A stretch of 48,129 nt of DNA from Candidatus Sulfotelmatobacter sp. (GCA_030040965.1 JASHOT010000350.1:1-48129), one strand, 5' to 3'. Shown: positions 1 to 8,982, counted from the stretch's first letter. The notes: a model not told the origin generated them from the sequence alone. Translations and numbers: made by a program.

Positions 1-580
1 CGTTGCTTGCCTTCCGTATCGATCGTAACGCCGCACCCGCGGAGTCATGGTCGTGCTCCATCATGGCAACGGGGTTCTGCACCGTTCCGAATGGGGCCGG
101 CAACACAGGCTCGCCTTGGATGACCGACTCTTCCATTCTTTCGATGTACGGGAACAGCACCATTTCCTCTTTCATCATGTGAGTCATCAGTTCCTGCGAC
201 AGCCACCCGAACGTTTCACGGATTCCGAGCAACTCTGGACGGTTCTTGCCGTGTACGGAGCAAACCTTCTGAAGCAACGCTGCCAGTCGAGTGGTTTCCT
301 CACGAGTGTATTTGTGGTGAGTATTCTTGATGTGCGTGATCAGTTCGGTAAGGGGCTCGCCCAGCCAGTCGCGGAGCTGGGCTGCGGCACGCGCCGTCGC
401 TTCCTCCATCTCCAAGGAGTCGACAACCTCATCGAAAGAAACTCCGGCTCGCTGGCAAGCCTGTTCCAGAGCCTGGTTGCCGCCGCAACAGTAGTCAATG
501 CCAAATCGCTCAAATACCCTGGTTGCAGTGGGGTTTTCTACCGCCACCTCGCGCACTGTCTTTGTCGTCATCATCGTCAT
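1..580 (-). CDS. Iron-sulfur cluster repair di-iron protein (RIC, YtfE/ScdA/DUF542 family), 3'-truncated by window
   Basis: Members of this family repair Fe-S clusters damaged by nitric oxide or oxidants, using a hemerythrin-like di-iron centre in the cytoplasm. Reading starts at the ATG at 580, with AGGAG eight bases upstream, and stays open to the window edge, so the last residues are missing. About 193 codons are visible out of a usual 220-240. The N-terminal DUF542 (ScdA_N) domain shows a DYCCGG motif near residue 30. A hemerythrin domain follows with His/Glu ligands, including HHKYTREE, a histidine run in LMTHMMKEE and MMEHDHDSAG near the end. An FNR-family regulator lies directly upstream on the same strand, and an FNR-type dyad sits in the gap. 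The family call is firm; the stress signal is inferred. Confidence 0.9.
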   Translation of the reverse strand, partial: MTMMTTKTVREVAVENPTATRVFERFGIDYCCGGNQALEQACQRAGVSFDEVVDSLEMEEATARAAAQLRDWLGEPLTELITHIKNTHHKYTREETTRLAALLQKVCSVHGKNRPELLGIRETFGWLSQELMTHMMKEEMVLFPYIERMEESVIQGEPVLPAPFGTVQNPVAMMEHDHDSAGAALRSIRKASN

Positions 581-617
581 CGCTGTTCTCCTTTTCGGCT
601 CTCGCCTCGACAATGTG

Positions 618-659
618 ACAATAGCGAAGGATGGTAAGAGGCCGCGATGACTTATGTCA
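618..659 (-). promoter_or_regulatory. Predicted FNR/DNR-type operator and promoter of the RIC gene
   Basis: An inverted repeat TGAC-TTAT-GTCA occupies 648-659, which fits the xTGAC-N4-GTCAx layout of FNR/DNR-family sites. On the minus strand TATTGT (623-618) is a plausible -10 box, placing the start near 612. The dyad centre (653.5) then lies about 41.5 bases upstream, the classical position for activation by FNR-family proteins. The regulator just upstream carries the matching E-x-x-S-R recognition helix. The site and spacing are seen directly; activation is inferred. Confidence 0.5.
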
Positions 660-684
660 CGGCAGGAAGAAACCCATAAGGAGA

Positions 685-1449
685 TTATTCGCCCGATTGG
701 AGTTCCGCTTCCAAGGCTTTGAGGTCCGTTACGGTAACTTTGCGGCCATCGACCTTGAGCATTCCTTCGGCTTGAAATCGGGAGAGGTTCCGCGAGACCA
801 GTTCGCGAACGGTGCCAATTTGAGAGGCCAACTCCTGGTTGTTGGCAGGCAACATAATTTCAATGCCACCCGACGCGCGCTCTCCGGATGTTTTTGCCAA
901 CCTCACAAGAAATGCCGCCAGCCGGTGGCGGACGGTCGTAAAGGAAAGCTCCTCTATAATGCCAACCAGCCGTCTCAGTCGCGCCCCAACCACTCGCAGA
1001 ACCTTGAGAGAAACCTGCGGATGAGCCAGGCAAAGAGACTGAAAGTCGTACTTGCTAACGAAAAGAAGAGTTGCATCATCGATCGCAGTCACAGAAGCCG
1101 GGTAATTGCCGCCATCAAATACTGGAAGCTCGGCGATCGAACTTCCGGGGCCTTCGATGCTGAGCACGTGCTCTCTTCCACCCGCCGAACTCTTGAAAAT
1201 CCGCACCTGGCCCGACTCGACCACATAAAGCCCAGTGCAGGGCTCACCTTCGGCGAAGACCGTTTCACCCGCGGAGAAACGGCGCACGACAGTCCGCTGG
1301 GACAGGAAAGCGAGTTCAGATTCGCTGAGTCCGGAGAAAATCGCGGCATGAGTCAGAGTCTCATTACGACTCGGTTTTGTCTCGGGCACGACGAGTATTG
1401 TAGCGGCATGGGGACGAACTATGCGACCTGGACGCCGTGTCCCTGGCAT
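685..1449 (-). CDS. Crp/Fnr-family transcriptional regulator (DNR-like, no FNR iron-sulfur cysteines)
   Basis: This is a cytoplasmic DNA-binding regulator. The cyclic-nucleotide-type beta-barrel spans about residues 38-150 (FSAGETVFAEGEPCTGLYVV), followed by a dimerisation helix and a winged HTH near residues 205-245. The recognition helix reads VRELVSRNLSRF: the E-x-x-S-R pattern typical of FNR/DNR proteins that bind TTGA half-sites, not the E-x-x-G-R of CRP. Only two cysteines are present and neither forms the N-terminal four-cysteine set of FNR, so oxygen sensing by a 4Fe-4S cluster is unlikely. Placement before an Fe-S repair gene suggests a nitrosative-stress role. The start is unsure: ATG at 1449 gives 254 aa, while GTG at 1389 gives a more usual 234 aa. 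Neither has a clear ribosome site. Confidence 0.88.
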   Translation of the reverse strand: MPGTRRPGRIVRPHAATILVVPETKPSRNETLTHAAIFSGLSESELAFLSQRTVVRRFSAGETVFAEGEPCTGLYVVESGQVRIFKSSAGGREHVLSIEGPGSSIAELPVFDGGNYPASVTAIDDATLLFVSKYDFQSLCLAHPQVSLKVLRVVGARLRRLVGIIEELSFTTVRHRLAAFLVRLAKTSGERASGGIEIMLPANNQELASQIGTVRELVSRNLSRFQAEGMLKVDGRKVTVTDLKALEAELQSGE

Positions 1450-1579
1450 CGCAATCGCAGCAATGTCGTCAGCGTGCTAGCGAAGAATCACTTTGCAAGC
1501 GGCAACTTTCGTCATATCTCGCGTTGAACCTGCGGGGCAAAACTTCGTGGCATGTTTCGCGATCAATAGCAGAGAATCG

Positions 1580-2569
1580 CTACGGTACTGGAACCGTAGG
1601 CAGCGCTAACGCTTGCTGTCGAAGATTCTCGAACAGCACGCTGCTCAAGTAACGTTCGCCGAAAGAAGGCAGAATCACAACGATCAGTTTGCCGGTGTTT
1701 TCCGGCTGGGAAGCGACCTTCAGGGCGGCAACCACGGCCGCTCCCGAAGAGATTCCGACCAGAAGTCCCTCTTCAAGCGGGAGACGACGCGCCATGTTCA
1801 CGGCTTCGTCATTGGTGACGGTGATGATCTCATCGATTAAATCGGTGCGCAAGATGCTGGGCACAAAACCGGCGCCGATGCCTTGGATTTTGTGAGGCGA
1901 AGGTTTGCCGCCTGAGAGCACGGCACTATCCGCCGGTTCCACAGCAATGGCCTTGAACGACGGCTTCTTCGGCTTTATGTACTGGCTGACTCCGGTGAGT
2001 GTGCCCCCTGTGCCGACGCCGGAAACGAGAAAATCGACGCGGCCGTCCGTGTCATTCCAGATCTCCGGTCCGGTCGTTTCCACGTGGATCTTCGGATTGG
2101 CGGGATTATCGAACTGCTGCAGCATGTAGGCGTTCGGGGTCTTCGCCAGAATCTCCTCAGCTTTGAAGATGGCGCCTTTCATACCGCGTGGTCCGGGCGT
2201 AAGAACAATTTCCGCTCCGAAAGCCAGCAACAGTACTCGTCGCTCCAGGCTCATCGTATCCGGCATGGTGAGAATGAGTTTGTATCCGCGTACCGCCGCG
2301 ACAAAGGCAAGCGCGATTCCGGTGTTGCCGCTGGTGGGCTCAATCAGCACCGTTTTCCCCGGCCGGATTTTTCCGGCACGCTCGGCTTCGAGAATCATGC
2401 TGACGCCGATGCGGTCTTTCACACTGGCGAGCGGATTTTGGCTCTCCAGCTTAGCCACAACTTCCGCGACGGCACCGCGCGTCACATTGTTCAAGCGAAC
2501 CAGAGGAGTTCGGCCGATGAGTTCGGTTATGTCGTTTGCGATCTTGCCTGTTGCGGTATGAGTTGTCAA
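1580..2569 (-). CDS. cysK: Cysteine synthase A (O-acetylserine sulfhydrylase)
   Basis: The enzyme makes L-cysteine from O-acetylserine and sulfide with PLP, in the cytoplasm. The 329-residue chain starts at a TTG (MTTHTATGK) preceded by GGGAG. Family marks are the PLP lysine in SVKDRIG near residue 50, the substrate loop [13 protein letters not shown], the phosphate-binding [10 protein letters not shown], and the C-terminal GISSGAA. Length and order match CysK-type enzymes; there is no extra CBS regulatory domain. It stands alone, with an EF-hand gene upstream on the same strand. No cysE or sulfate-assimilation gene is in view. Confidence 0.95.
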   Translation of the reverse strand: MTTHTATGKIANDITELIGRTPLVRLNNVTRGAVAEVVAKLESQNPLASVKDRIGVSMILEAERAGKIRPGKTVLIEPTSGNTGIALAFVAAVRGYKLILTMPDTMSLERRVLLLAFGAEIVLTPGPRGMKGAIFKAEEILAKTPNAYMLQQFDNPANPKIHVETTGPEIWNDTDGRVDFLVSGVGTGGTLTGVSQYIKPKKPSFKAIAVEPADSAVLSGGKPSPHKIQGIGAGFVPSILRTDLIDEIITVTNDEAVNMARRLPLEEGLLVGISSGAAVVAALKVASQPENTGKLIVVILPSFGERYLSSVLFENLRQQALALPTVPVP

Positions 2570-2622
2570 TTTATTCTCCCACGCGAGCGCAACGGTTGCC
2601 CGTGCATCGATTAGACACGAGA

Positions 2623-2628
2623 ATTGTA
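2623..2628 (-). promoter_or_regulatory. Candidate -10 box of cysK
   Basis: TACAAT lies on the minus strand about 55 bases before the cysK start, within GGCTACAATTC. No convincing -35 hexamer is visible 16-18 bases upstream, so this is a weak prediction. Confidence 0.25.
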
Positions 2629-2728
2629 GCCTGATCTACGTTCTCTTTATCGACTCTGTTCTAAACAGGGGCACAGTCCCGCTCCCGCAGGGCTGCGAAT
2701 GGAGGGGCTGCGGATCTATATCGCGTTC

Positions 2729-3046
2729 CTATTGGTTGGAGGCGGGGACTGCTGTGCGAGATGACCGAGCAGAGATTCTGGCGACCTGAAGTTCCTCCTG
2801 GTCGAGTTCGCCGTCGCCATTTCGATCCAGCTTGTTGAACTCAGCTTCCATGAAACTCATCCATTCTTTCTTCGAAATTTTCCCGTTTTTGTCGGCGTCC
2901 ATCAGCAGCAATAGCTCTTTCACATTCACATCGGCGAGGGCAAGCTTATCCTGCGAACCGGCGGCCGCCAGTTTTGGTATCACGGCAACTCCTGCCACAA
3001 CACCCACTGCGTTAAGGCAAATAGTGAAGAGATTTCTACGCGTCAT
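2729..3046 (-). CDS. Small exported EF-hand calcium-binding protein
   Basis: The chosen start is the ATG at 3046 (MTRRNLFTICLNAVGVV), with GGAAA upstream; an upstream in-frame extension looks non-coding. The first 28 or so residues form an export signal with two arginines before a hydrophobic core ending near KLAAAGS, so Tat or Sec export is likely. Two EF-hand loops follow: DADKNGKISKKE near residue 55 and DRNGDGELDQEE near residue 79, both with the usual acidic ligands. The protein is only 105 residues, with no catalytic domain. A role in calcium buffering or sensing in the periplasm is inferred; nothing nearby identifies a partner. Confidence 0.8.
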   Translation of the reverse strand: MTRRNLFTICLNAVGVVAGVAVIPKLAAAGSQDKLALADVNVKELLLLMDADKNGKISKKEWMSFMEAEFNKLDRNGDGELDQEELQVARISARSSRTAVPASNQ

Positions 3047-3255
3047 CGTGAGATTTCCATGATCGGGCAACTCTTGCTGGCGGCCCAGGAACGCAAGACT
3101 CCGCCAGCCCGGCACCATTGGAAGCCTAGCGCAGGCGTTTTGCTATCCGTAGATGACGACAGTAATGTACACCCCATGCTCCGATGAGCATGGCTTGGGC
3201 CGAGAACCTAACCCGGGACTTGGTGCGGAATGATTCGGCTGGATCGTTTGGATTG

Positions 3256-3603
3256 CTACCAACGGTCGCGGTCTCGATGCCCACCGCCGCGGCCGCCCCG
3301 ATCTCCGCGATCGCCGCGATCCCGGCCTCCGCCGTAACCGCCCCCACCCCCACGGTCGCTCTTGGGCCGCGCTTCGTTCACGTTGATGGTCCGCCCGCCG
3401 ATTTGTGAGCCGTTTAAGGCTGTGATTGCTTTCTCTCCATCCTCGTTGCTGACCATCTCTACGAAACCAAAGCCACGGGAGCGGCCCGTATCGCGGTCGG
3501 TCAGGATGCTGACCCTCTCGACCTGACCATAGGCCTCAAAAGCCTGGCGCAGTTCGTCTTCGCTGGTGTTGAAGCTGAGATTCCCCACAAAGATATTCTT
3601 CAC
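3256..3603 (-). CDS. RRM-domain RNA-binding protein with Gly/Arg-rich tail
   Basis: A single RNA-recognition motif fills residues 1-80: RNP2 is IFVGNLSF near residue 4 and RNP1 is RGFGFVEM near residue 42. A tail of about 30 residues made almost only of Gly, Arg and Asp follows (RGGGGGYGGG, repeated DRGDRG units). The start is taken as GTG at 3603, giving VKNIFVGNLSF with AGAGG upstream, because this is where homology-like sequence begins; a longer frame to 3753 adds about 50 residues that do not resemble the family. The layout matches bacterial Rbp proteins known in cyanobacteria, which bind RNA and often respond to cold. The RNA target is unknown. Confidence 0.9.
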   Translation of the reverse strand: MKNIFVGNLSFNTSEDELRQAFEAYGQVERVSILTDRDTGRSRGFGFVEMVSNEDGEKAITALNGSQIGGRTINVNEARPKSDRGGGGGYGGGRDRGDRGDRGGRGGGHRDRDRW

Positions 3604-3819
3604 GTAGTCTGCCTCTGCATTGAGCTGTCGAAGTGCGAGCTGAAATCGGCGGACTGGCAGGCCGGGAGAACCGTTCCTGAAAATCGAAACCGGAGCTGGC
3701 GAACAGTCAAATGCGGCGAAAGTATAGCAGGTTTCTGTGAAACCGCTTGTCAAATCCGATTCACAGGCAGTTTACGGAAAACGCAGGCTCTAGCTGCTTA
3801 TGGCTGCAATGCCCGGCAG

Positions 3820-4047
3820 TCAGCACGAGTCTACCTTCCAATACCCTTCACGATGAAATCCCATTTGCAACAGGCGATTCTTGGGATCGTGCCTCTTACC
3901 ACACCCAGGACAGGTCATGTAACGGGACCAGGCGGTTCCGCGCTGGTCGTAGTTTTCAGCGACGGCGAAAGTGGTGCCGCAGCTGCACGGAATTAGAAAC
4001 ATGCGCAGGGGCTGATGAACCGGCTTCTCCTTTTTCTGGTTCTTCAT
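3820..4047 (-). CDS. Small zinc-ribbon protein, translationally coupled to upstream membrane protein
   Basis: This 75-residue protein starts at ATG 4047 (MKNQKKEKPVHQ). The start overlaps the stop of the preceding gene in an ATGA, so translation is probably coupled. It has a basic N-terminus and two cysteine knuckles: PCSCGTTF near residue 25 and TCPGCGKRH near residue 50, a likely four-cysteine zinc ribbon. The C-terminus (MGFHREGYWKVDSC) ends in a further cysteine. No enzyme motif is visible. I do not recognise a named family; a nucleic-acid or protein-binding role would be a guess. Confidence 0.6.
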   Translation of the reverse strand: MKNQKKEKPVHQPLRMFLIPCSCGTTFAVAENYDQRGTAWSRYMTCPGCGKRHDPKNRLLQMGFHREGYWKVDSC

Positions 4048-4619
4048 ACAGCGTCGGTTGATTCTCGAGTTAGGGAGACGCCACAGAGGCCGGCCATGAC
4101 AGAAAAAAGAACAAATTGGAGCCAGCCATAATGAACCTCCCCGTGGGTACCCATAGGGCCGTAGAACGTGTCGCGAAATTCCAACCTCGTCGAAAGACCG
4201 CCGAGCCCGAGAGCCAACAATACCCCAAGGCCAGCCATAACAGTAAGACCCCTTGAACCGTTGCGGCAGGAGAGGGGTATAAGCGAGCCAAGCGCAAGCA
4301 GGTAAATCATAGTGAGTTCGAACGGCAATGCGACGAGCGAGCGAATCAGCGGCTCGCCGCATCGCTCACAGGTAGGGCTCGGAAGGTTCCCCTTATACAT
4401 CTCGACCACAACGGCCATGGGAGACCAGCGCGCCAGATGTGCAACTGGGGGCCTAACCGTGATGAGGGGAACGAGCATGGTACACAGGCCGCATATGACT
4501 ATCAGAAACCCGAGCACTCTGTCTGCTTTGCCAATAGCCTGATTTCGTCGCGGATTCACACGACGGTCTCTATTGTGGGACGAAAAGTAGTCAGGCGGCG
4601 TACCAATTCGTGTTCCCAT
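4044..4619 (-). CDS. Hypothetical four-TM membrane protein with CxxC loop
   Basis: The 191-residue protein starts at ATG 4619, with GGAG six bases upstream, 18 bases after typA. Four hydrophobic segments are visible: about residues 35-55 (LGFLIVICGLCTMLVPLI), 95-115, 123-142 and 165-183. Between the first and second lies TCERCGEPL, a CxxC pair that could bind metal or be redox active. The last four bases overlap the start of a small zinc-ribbon gene. The order typA, membrane protein, zinc ribbon suggests one transcript. The function is unknown. Confidence 0.65.
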   Translation of the reverse strand: MGTRIGTPPDYFSSHNRDRRVNPRRNQAIGKADRVLGFLIVICGLCTMLVPLITVRPPVAHLARWSPMAVVVEMYKGNLPSPTCERCGEPLIRSLVALPFELTMIYLLALGSLIPLSCRNGSRGLTVMAGLGVLLALGLGGLSTRLEFRDTFYGPMGTHGEVHYGWLQFVLFSVMAGLCGVSLTRESTDAV

Positions 4620-4637
4620 GACAGCTCCAAGCAGGGA

Positions 4638-6458
4638 CTACGATTCTTCCACGGTCGCGAGCGCACTCTTCTTCCGCTTGTTCGCCTGTAATACTTTTTT
4701 GCGCAGACGAAGCGATTTCGGCGTCACTTCCACGAACTCGTCATCAGTGATGAATTCAATGGCCTGCTCGAGGTTCAGCGACTTGAACGGCACCAGACGG
4801 ATAGCTTCGTCGGCCGTCGAGGCGCGCATATTCGTCAGCTTCTTTTCGCGTACCGCGTTGACGTCGAGATCGGTATCTTTTGCGTTTTCGCCGATGATCA
4901 TGCCCTCATATAAGTCGACCCCAGGACCAACAAAAAGTTCACCGCGCTCCTGCAAACCCCAGAGAGCGTAAGCAGTCGAGACGCCGGGGCGGTCAGCAAT
5001 CAACGCACCAGTGAGCCGGTGCGGAATTTCTCCCTGCCATTCGGTGTAGCCGTCGAATAGCGAATTCATCACGATAGTTCCGCGGGTATCGGTCAGCAAC
5101 TGGCTGCGCAGTCCGATCAGACCGCGGCTGGGCACGCGAAACTCAATGCGCACGCGGCCATAGCCGTGATTGTGCATGTTGGTGACTTCGCCCTTGCGCG
5201 CGCCGAGTTGCTCCATGACCACCCCGACGAATTCCTCGGGAACATCGACGGTGAGATGTTCGACGGGTTCCATCAGCTTGCCATCAATTCGCTTAGTAAC
5301 GATCTCCGGTTTGCCGACCATCAGTTCGTAGCCTTCGCGGCGCATCATCTCGATCAGGATTGAAAGCTGCAGTTCGCCGCGGCCAAGCACTTTGAATGAA
5401 TCGGTTGTGCCGGTCTCTTCCACGCGCAGAGACACGTTGGTCAGCAACTCTTTCTCCAGCCGTTCGCGCAGATTGCGCGAGGTGACATATTGGCCGTCTT
5501 TGCCGGCGAAGGGCGACGTATTGACCGTGAACAGCATAGCGATGGTTGGCTCGTCGATCGCGATGGAAGGCAGAGGCGCAGGATTTTCCGCGTCGGTGAT
5601 GGTTTCGCCGATCGTGATGCCTTCGACGCCGGCGACTGCGACGATGTCGCCTAATTCTGTTTCAGTGATGTCGGTTCGCTTCAGGCCGGAAAATGAAAAC
5701 AGTTTCGTGATCTTCGTTTTGTGCAGCGTGCCATCCAGCTTGGCAATGGCAACTTCTTCTCCGGTGAACATCTTGCCGTTGAAAACGCGCGCAATCGCGA
5801 GACGCCCGAGGTAGTCGCTGTAGTCGAGGTTGGCGACGAGAATCTGCAGCGGGCCTGCGGGATCGCCCTTCGGCACAGGAATGGTCTTCAGAATCGCGTC
5901 GAAGAGCGGGCGCAAATCCTCGCCACCCTTGATATCCGTCGAAGCAGTGCCGATTTTGGCATTGGTGTACAGCACCGGGAAATCGAGTTGCTCTTCTTTC
6001 GCGTCGAGATCGATGAAGAGGTCGTAAATCTCATTCAGCACTTCCTGCGGACGGGCATCGGCGCGATCAATCTTGTTGATCACGACAATCGGAGGCAGCT
6101 TGGCCTCGAGCGCCTTGCCGAGCACATAGCGCGTCTGCGGCAATGGGCCTTCACTGGCGTCGACCAGCAACATGACGCCATCGACCATCTTCAGCGCGCG
6201 CTCGACTTCGCCGCCGAAGTCGCTGTGGCCGGGCGTGTCGACAATGTTGATCTTCACGTCGTGATAAAAAATCGCGGTGTTCTTGGCCAGAATCGTGATG
6301 CCGCGCTCGCGCTCCAGTTCGTTTGAATCCATGACGCGGTCGACGTGGTGCTCGTTGGCGCGAAACGTCCCGCTCTGGTTGAGCATGGCGTCGACCAGCG
6401 TGGTCTTGCCATGGTCGACGTGCGCGATAATGGCGATGTTGCGAATGCTGGAGCTCAA
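4638..6458 (-). CDS. typA: Ribosome-associated GTPase TypA/BipA
   Basis: This translational GTPase of the EF-G superfamily acts in 50S assembly and stress adaptation. From the TTG at 6458 it is 606 residues, the normal length. The start is chosen because AGGAAGGA (6464-6471) sits five bases before TTG, while a GTG further upstream (6491) lacks a site. The G domain shows [10 protein letters not shown] (P-loop), RGITI (switch I), [14 protein letters not shown] (G3) and NKIDR (G4). Domain II, the EF-G-like domains ([18 protein letters not shown]) and the TypA-specific C-terminal region ([10 protein letters not shown]) all follow in order. Confidence 0.96.
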   Translation of the reverse strand: MSSSIRNIAIIAHVDHGKTTLVDAMLNQSGTFRANEHHVDRVMDSNELERERGITILAKNTAIFYHDVKINIVDTPGHSDFGGEVERALKMVDGVMLLVDASEGPLPQTRYVLGKALEAKLPPIVVINKIDRADARPQEVLNEIYDLFIDLDAKEEQLDFPVLYTNAKIGTASTDIKGGEDLRPLFDAILKTIPVPKGDPAGPLQILVANLDYSDYLGRLAIARVFNGKMFTGEEVAIAKLDGTLHKTKITKLFSFSGLKRTDITETELGDIVAVAGVEGITIGETITDAENPAPLPSIAIDEPTIAMLFTVNTSPFAGKDGQYVTSRNLRERLEKELLTNVSLRVEETGTTDSFKVLGRGELQLSILIEMMRREGYELMVGKPEIVTKRIDGKLMEPVEHLTVDVPEEFVGVVMEQLGARKGEVTNMHNHGYGRVRIEFRVPSRGLIGLRSQLLTDTRGTIVMNSLFDGYTEWQGEIPHRLTGALIADRPGVSTAYALWGLQERGELFVGPGVDLYEGMIIGENAKDTDLDVNAVREKKLTNMRASTADEAIRLVPFKSLNLEQAIEFITDDEFVEVTPKSLRLRKKVLQANKRKKSALATVEES

Positions 6459-6463
6459 GGGAG

Positions 6464-6471
6464 TCCTTCCT
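6464..6471 (-). promoter_or_regulatory. Ribosome-binding site that fixes the TTG start of typA
   Basis: AGGAAGGA on the minus strand, five bases before TTG at 6458-6456. No comparable site precedes the longer GTG start, so translation probably begins at TTG. Confidence 0.7.
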
Positions 6472-6583
6472 GAACTTATGAGTACTACCACTCTACTATG
6501 CGGGAAGGCCGTTCTGGGGTGAAACTCAGAAGGGATATCTTGGTGCTAGAGCTTGTGCACGGTCCTATAGAATCGGACAGCGT

Positions 6584-8113
6584 CTATCCCACCATCGCCG
6601 TTCGTTTTGCAATCGTTCCGGCCAGCCGTGCCTCGGCCTGGTGCACCGCGCGGCGCGCGGCCTTGATCGCTTCATTCGTCGTCGACTCCGGCCCTTCGGA
6701 ATCTGTGTTAGCAAAGAAGACGCGATCCATCGGCTGGCGCACGATCGGCTGGATTTGCGTGTAGAGTCCCGGCGTCGACATATACATGGGATGGCCGCGC
6801 CGGTAGATGTGCACCTCGATCGGATTGATGCTCGTCTCGGGCGTGAGCTTCTGAAAGTCGCGGAGAACGTCGGCGGCGAGTTCTTTTGCGCCGTCGTCGG
6901 TCAGGAGGCGCGGCCGATCGGTCTCACGCAGCGGCGTGTAGCAGCTCAGGATGTTGTATTTCTGCTTGTATCCCGGCTTTTTGCGGATCACCCAATCGGC
7001 CACAATAAAATCGGTAAATGTATTTCCTGGACACCAGTTGTCATATCCGCGGTTGAACACCGGCCCGTTGAAAATCAAGTTGACCACGCAATAGGGAGCG
7101 TAGCGAATGGCTTTCATCGCGTTGCTCTGTTTTTCGGGAATGTCTTCCACTATGCGACGCGTGATGAACTTGGGCGTCGCCATAATCACGGCTTTTGCAC
7201 TGACGGTTTTCAATTCTGCGCCGAGCATGTAGGTAACTTGTACCTCTTCCTTGCCGGGAACGACGGCGACAATGGTCGCGCCGGTCTGCATGCGCGCCCC
7301 ATAAACGGGTTGCAGAATTTCGGCGAGCTTTTTCGTGATCGCACCCAGTCCTCCGGGAAACGTGTAGCGATTGTCTTCGCGACTCGAGATTACGTTGTAC
7401 TGCAGCGCTTCAATGCCCATGCTTGCGGGCGTGTCATCGCTGGTTGAGCCCCAGTTGGATGGTCCAAACGTATCCCACCACTGCTTCACTTCGGCGGCGT
7501 AGACGCCCATGAAACTGGAAAACGGTACCGTGAAAAGTTCCTCGCCGCGCTTGTCCAGGTCGATAGCCATCATCTCTTTGCGGAATTTCTTGAAGCTCTC
7601 CACCACGAACGGCGGATAAGGAAGTTTTCCCAATCCCTCGCCCCACGTGTCGGGAACGAACTTGCCGTTGATGATGCTGCCATCGGGGCAATTGACGGGC
7701 AGCGGCTCCAGGCCAATTTCCTTCGAGAATTGAAATGCCTCCGATTTCGCTTCCAGAAACGCGGCTCCGGTTGCGTATGTGCTGCCGTCATATTCCATGA
7801 GATAAGCGTTGCCGCCCCAGTGCGGTTCTTTTTCAAGCAGCAATGCGTTGCGATGCTGCAATTGGTGCGCGGCGGTCAGGCCGCTGACCCCGCCGCCGAC
7901 GATCACGACATCATGTTTGGCCGAGGCTGGCGGCCGCGAAAAGATTTTGCCGTCGCGAACCTCGTGGCAAATGCGATTGCTTTCGCCGTCGACGGTCGCG
8001 CCGCCATGCGACTCCGTGTTTTGTGCGGAGACAAGAGAAAGATCCAGCGGGCATCCTGCCGTTACGGCACCAGCCACCACAAACCTGATGAACTCCCTGC
8101 GATTTGCGCTCAC
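6584..8113 (-). CDS. Tat-exported FAD-dependent amine oxidase-like oxidoreductase
   Basis: The 509-residue protein has a GTG start overlapping the permease stop (GTGA) and preceded by GGAGG. The N-terminus ANRREFIRFVVAGAVTAG is a twin-arginine signal, so the folded flavoprotein is probably exported. The FAD-binding Rossmann motif is HDVVIVGGGVSGLTAAHQL near residue 68, followed by LLLEKEPHWGGNAY. The C-terminus (RVFFANTDSEGPESTTNEAIKAARRA) is the usual flavin-closing segment of the amine oxidase/protoporphyrinogen oxidase clan. It is the last gene of a polyamine-type ABC import operon, which points to oxidation of an amine in the periplasm. The exact substrate cannot be read from sequence; spermidine dehydrogenase-like activity is a hypothesis. 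Confidence 0.8.
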   Translation of the reverse strand: MSANRREFIRFVVAGAVTAGCPLDLSLVSAQNTESHGGATVDGESNRICHEVRDGKIFSRPPASAKHDVVIVGGGVSGLTAAHQLQHRNALLLEKEPHWGGNAYLMEYDGSTYATGAAFLEAKSEAFQFSKEIGLEPLPVNCPDGSIINGKFVPDTWGEGLGKLPYPPFVVESFKKFRKEMMAIDLDKRGEELFTVPFSSFMGVYAAEVKQWWDTFGPSNWGSTSDDTPASMGIEALQYNVISSREDNRYTFPGGLGAITKKLAEILQPVYGARMQTGATIVAVVPGKEEVQVTYMLGAELKTVSAKAVIMATPKFITRRIVEDIPEKQSNAMKAIRYAPYCVVNLIFNGPVFNRGYDNWCPGNTFTDFIVADWVIRKKPGYKQKYNILSCYTPLRETDRPRLLTDDGAKELAADVLRDFQKLTPETSINPIEVHIYRRGHPMYMSTPGLYTQIQPIVRQPMDRVFFANTDSEGPESTTNEAIKAARRAVHQAEARLAGTIAKRTAMVG

Positions 8114-8982
8114 TTTGCCTCCCCGGACTTAGCCTCAATCAACTCCATGCCAACCTCTGCTCCGCCCTCGCCGCGAACGCGCAGGCGGTACCAGAAGACG
8201 ATCGTCACCAATGAAAAAAGAAAAATAATTGTGGAGATCGCGTTGATCTCGGGAGTGATGCCGCGGCGCAATCTTCCCCAGATTTCGAGCGGCAATGTGT
8301 TGTCGCGACCGATCAGAAAGAAGCTAACCGCAATCTCGTCCATGGAAAGCGTGAAGATCAGCAAAGCCGCACCGATGATCGAAAGCTTCAGATTCGGCAC
8401 CGTGATCCGCCAGAAAGTCTGCCAGTAATTGGCGCCGAGATCGAGCGATGCTTCCTCCTGGCGGCGATCCAGTTTTTGCAGTCCGGCGAAGACCTCGGTG
8501 GTTGCAACGGAAATGAGCGCGGTGCCATGGCCAAGCGTGATGGTAAGCAGGCTGAGTTGCTGTCCAGTCACCAATTTCAGAATTGTCGATACAAAGCCGA
8601 CGTTGAACAACATCAGCAGCGACAACCCGGTGATTATGCCGGGCAAAATCAGCGGCAAGAGAACGAGCCGTCGAAATAACGCCTTGCCGGGGAAATTCGC
8701 GCGATCGAGCGCGAGCGCCGCTGGCACGCCGAACGTGAGAGAGATCGCCATCGCAGCAAACGCAACTTTCAGGCTGTTGAAAACAGAATCCCAGATCGAT
8801 TCATCGCTGAGCAGGATGCGATACCAGTCGAGCGTCCAATGATGTGGAGGGAATCCACCGACTCCTTCTCCGTTGAACGAATACACGATCAGAACTGCGA
8901 TCGGCAAATACAGAAACGCAAAGACGGCGGTGGTATGCGCGACCAACCAGCGCGAGCGCGACGAATTGGCGGCGTCGGTCAT
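8110..8982 (-). CDS. potC: Spermidine/putrescine-type ABC transporter permease (PotC-like)
   Basis: This is the second inner-membrane permease of the importer. The start chosen is ATG 8982, which overlaps the upstream stop in ATGA and has GGAG six bases before it; a second ATG 12 bases upstream is possible. The 290-residue chain has six hydrophobic segments, starting with WLVAHTTAVFAFLYLPIAVLIV. The binding-protein-dependent transport loop near residue 185 is EEASLDLGANYWQTFWRITVPNL, matching the EAA motif that docks with the ATPase. The C-terminus runs four bases into the flavin oxidase gene. Confidence 0.9.
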   Translation of the reverse strand: MTDAANSSRSRWLVAHTTAVFAFLYLPIAVLIVYSFNGEGVGGFPPHHWTLDWYRILLSDESIWDSVFNSLKVAFAAMAISLTFGVPAALALDRANFPGKALFRRLVLLPLILPGIITGLSLLMLFNVGFVSTILKLVTGQQLSLLTITLGHGTALISVATTEVFAGLQKLDRRQEEASLDLGANYWQTFWRITVPNLKLSIIGAALLIFTLSMDEIAVSFFLIGRDNTLPLEIWGRLRRGITPEINAISTIIFLFSLVTIVFWYRLRVRGEGGAEVGMELIEAKSGEAK

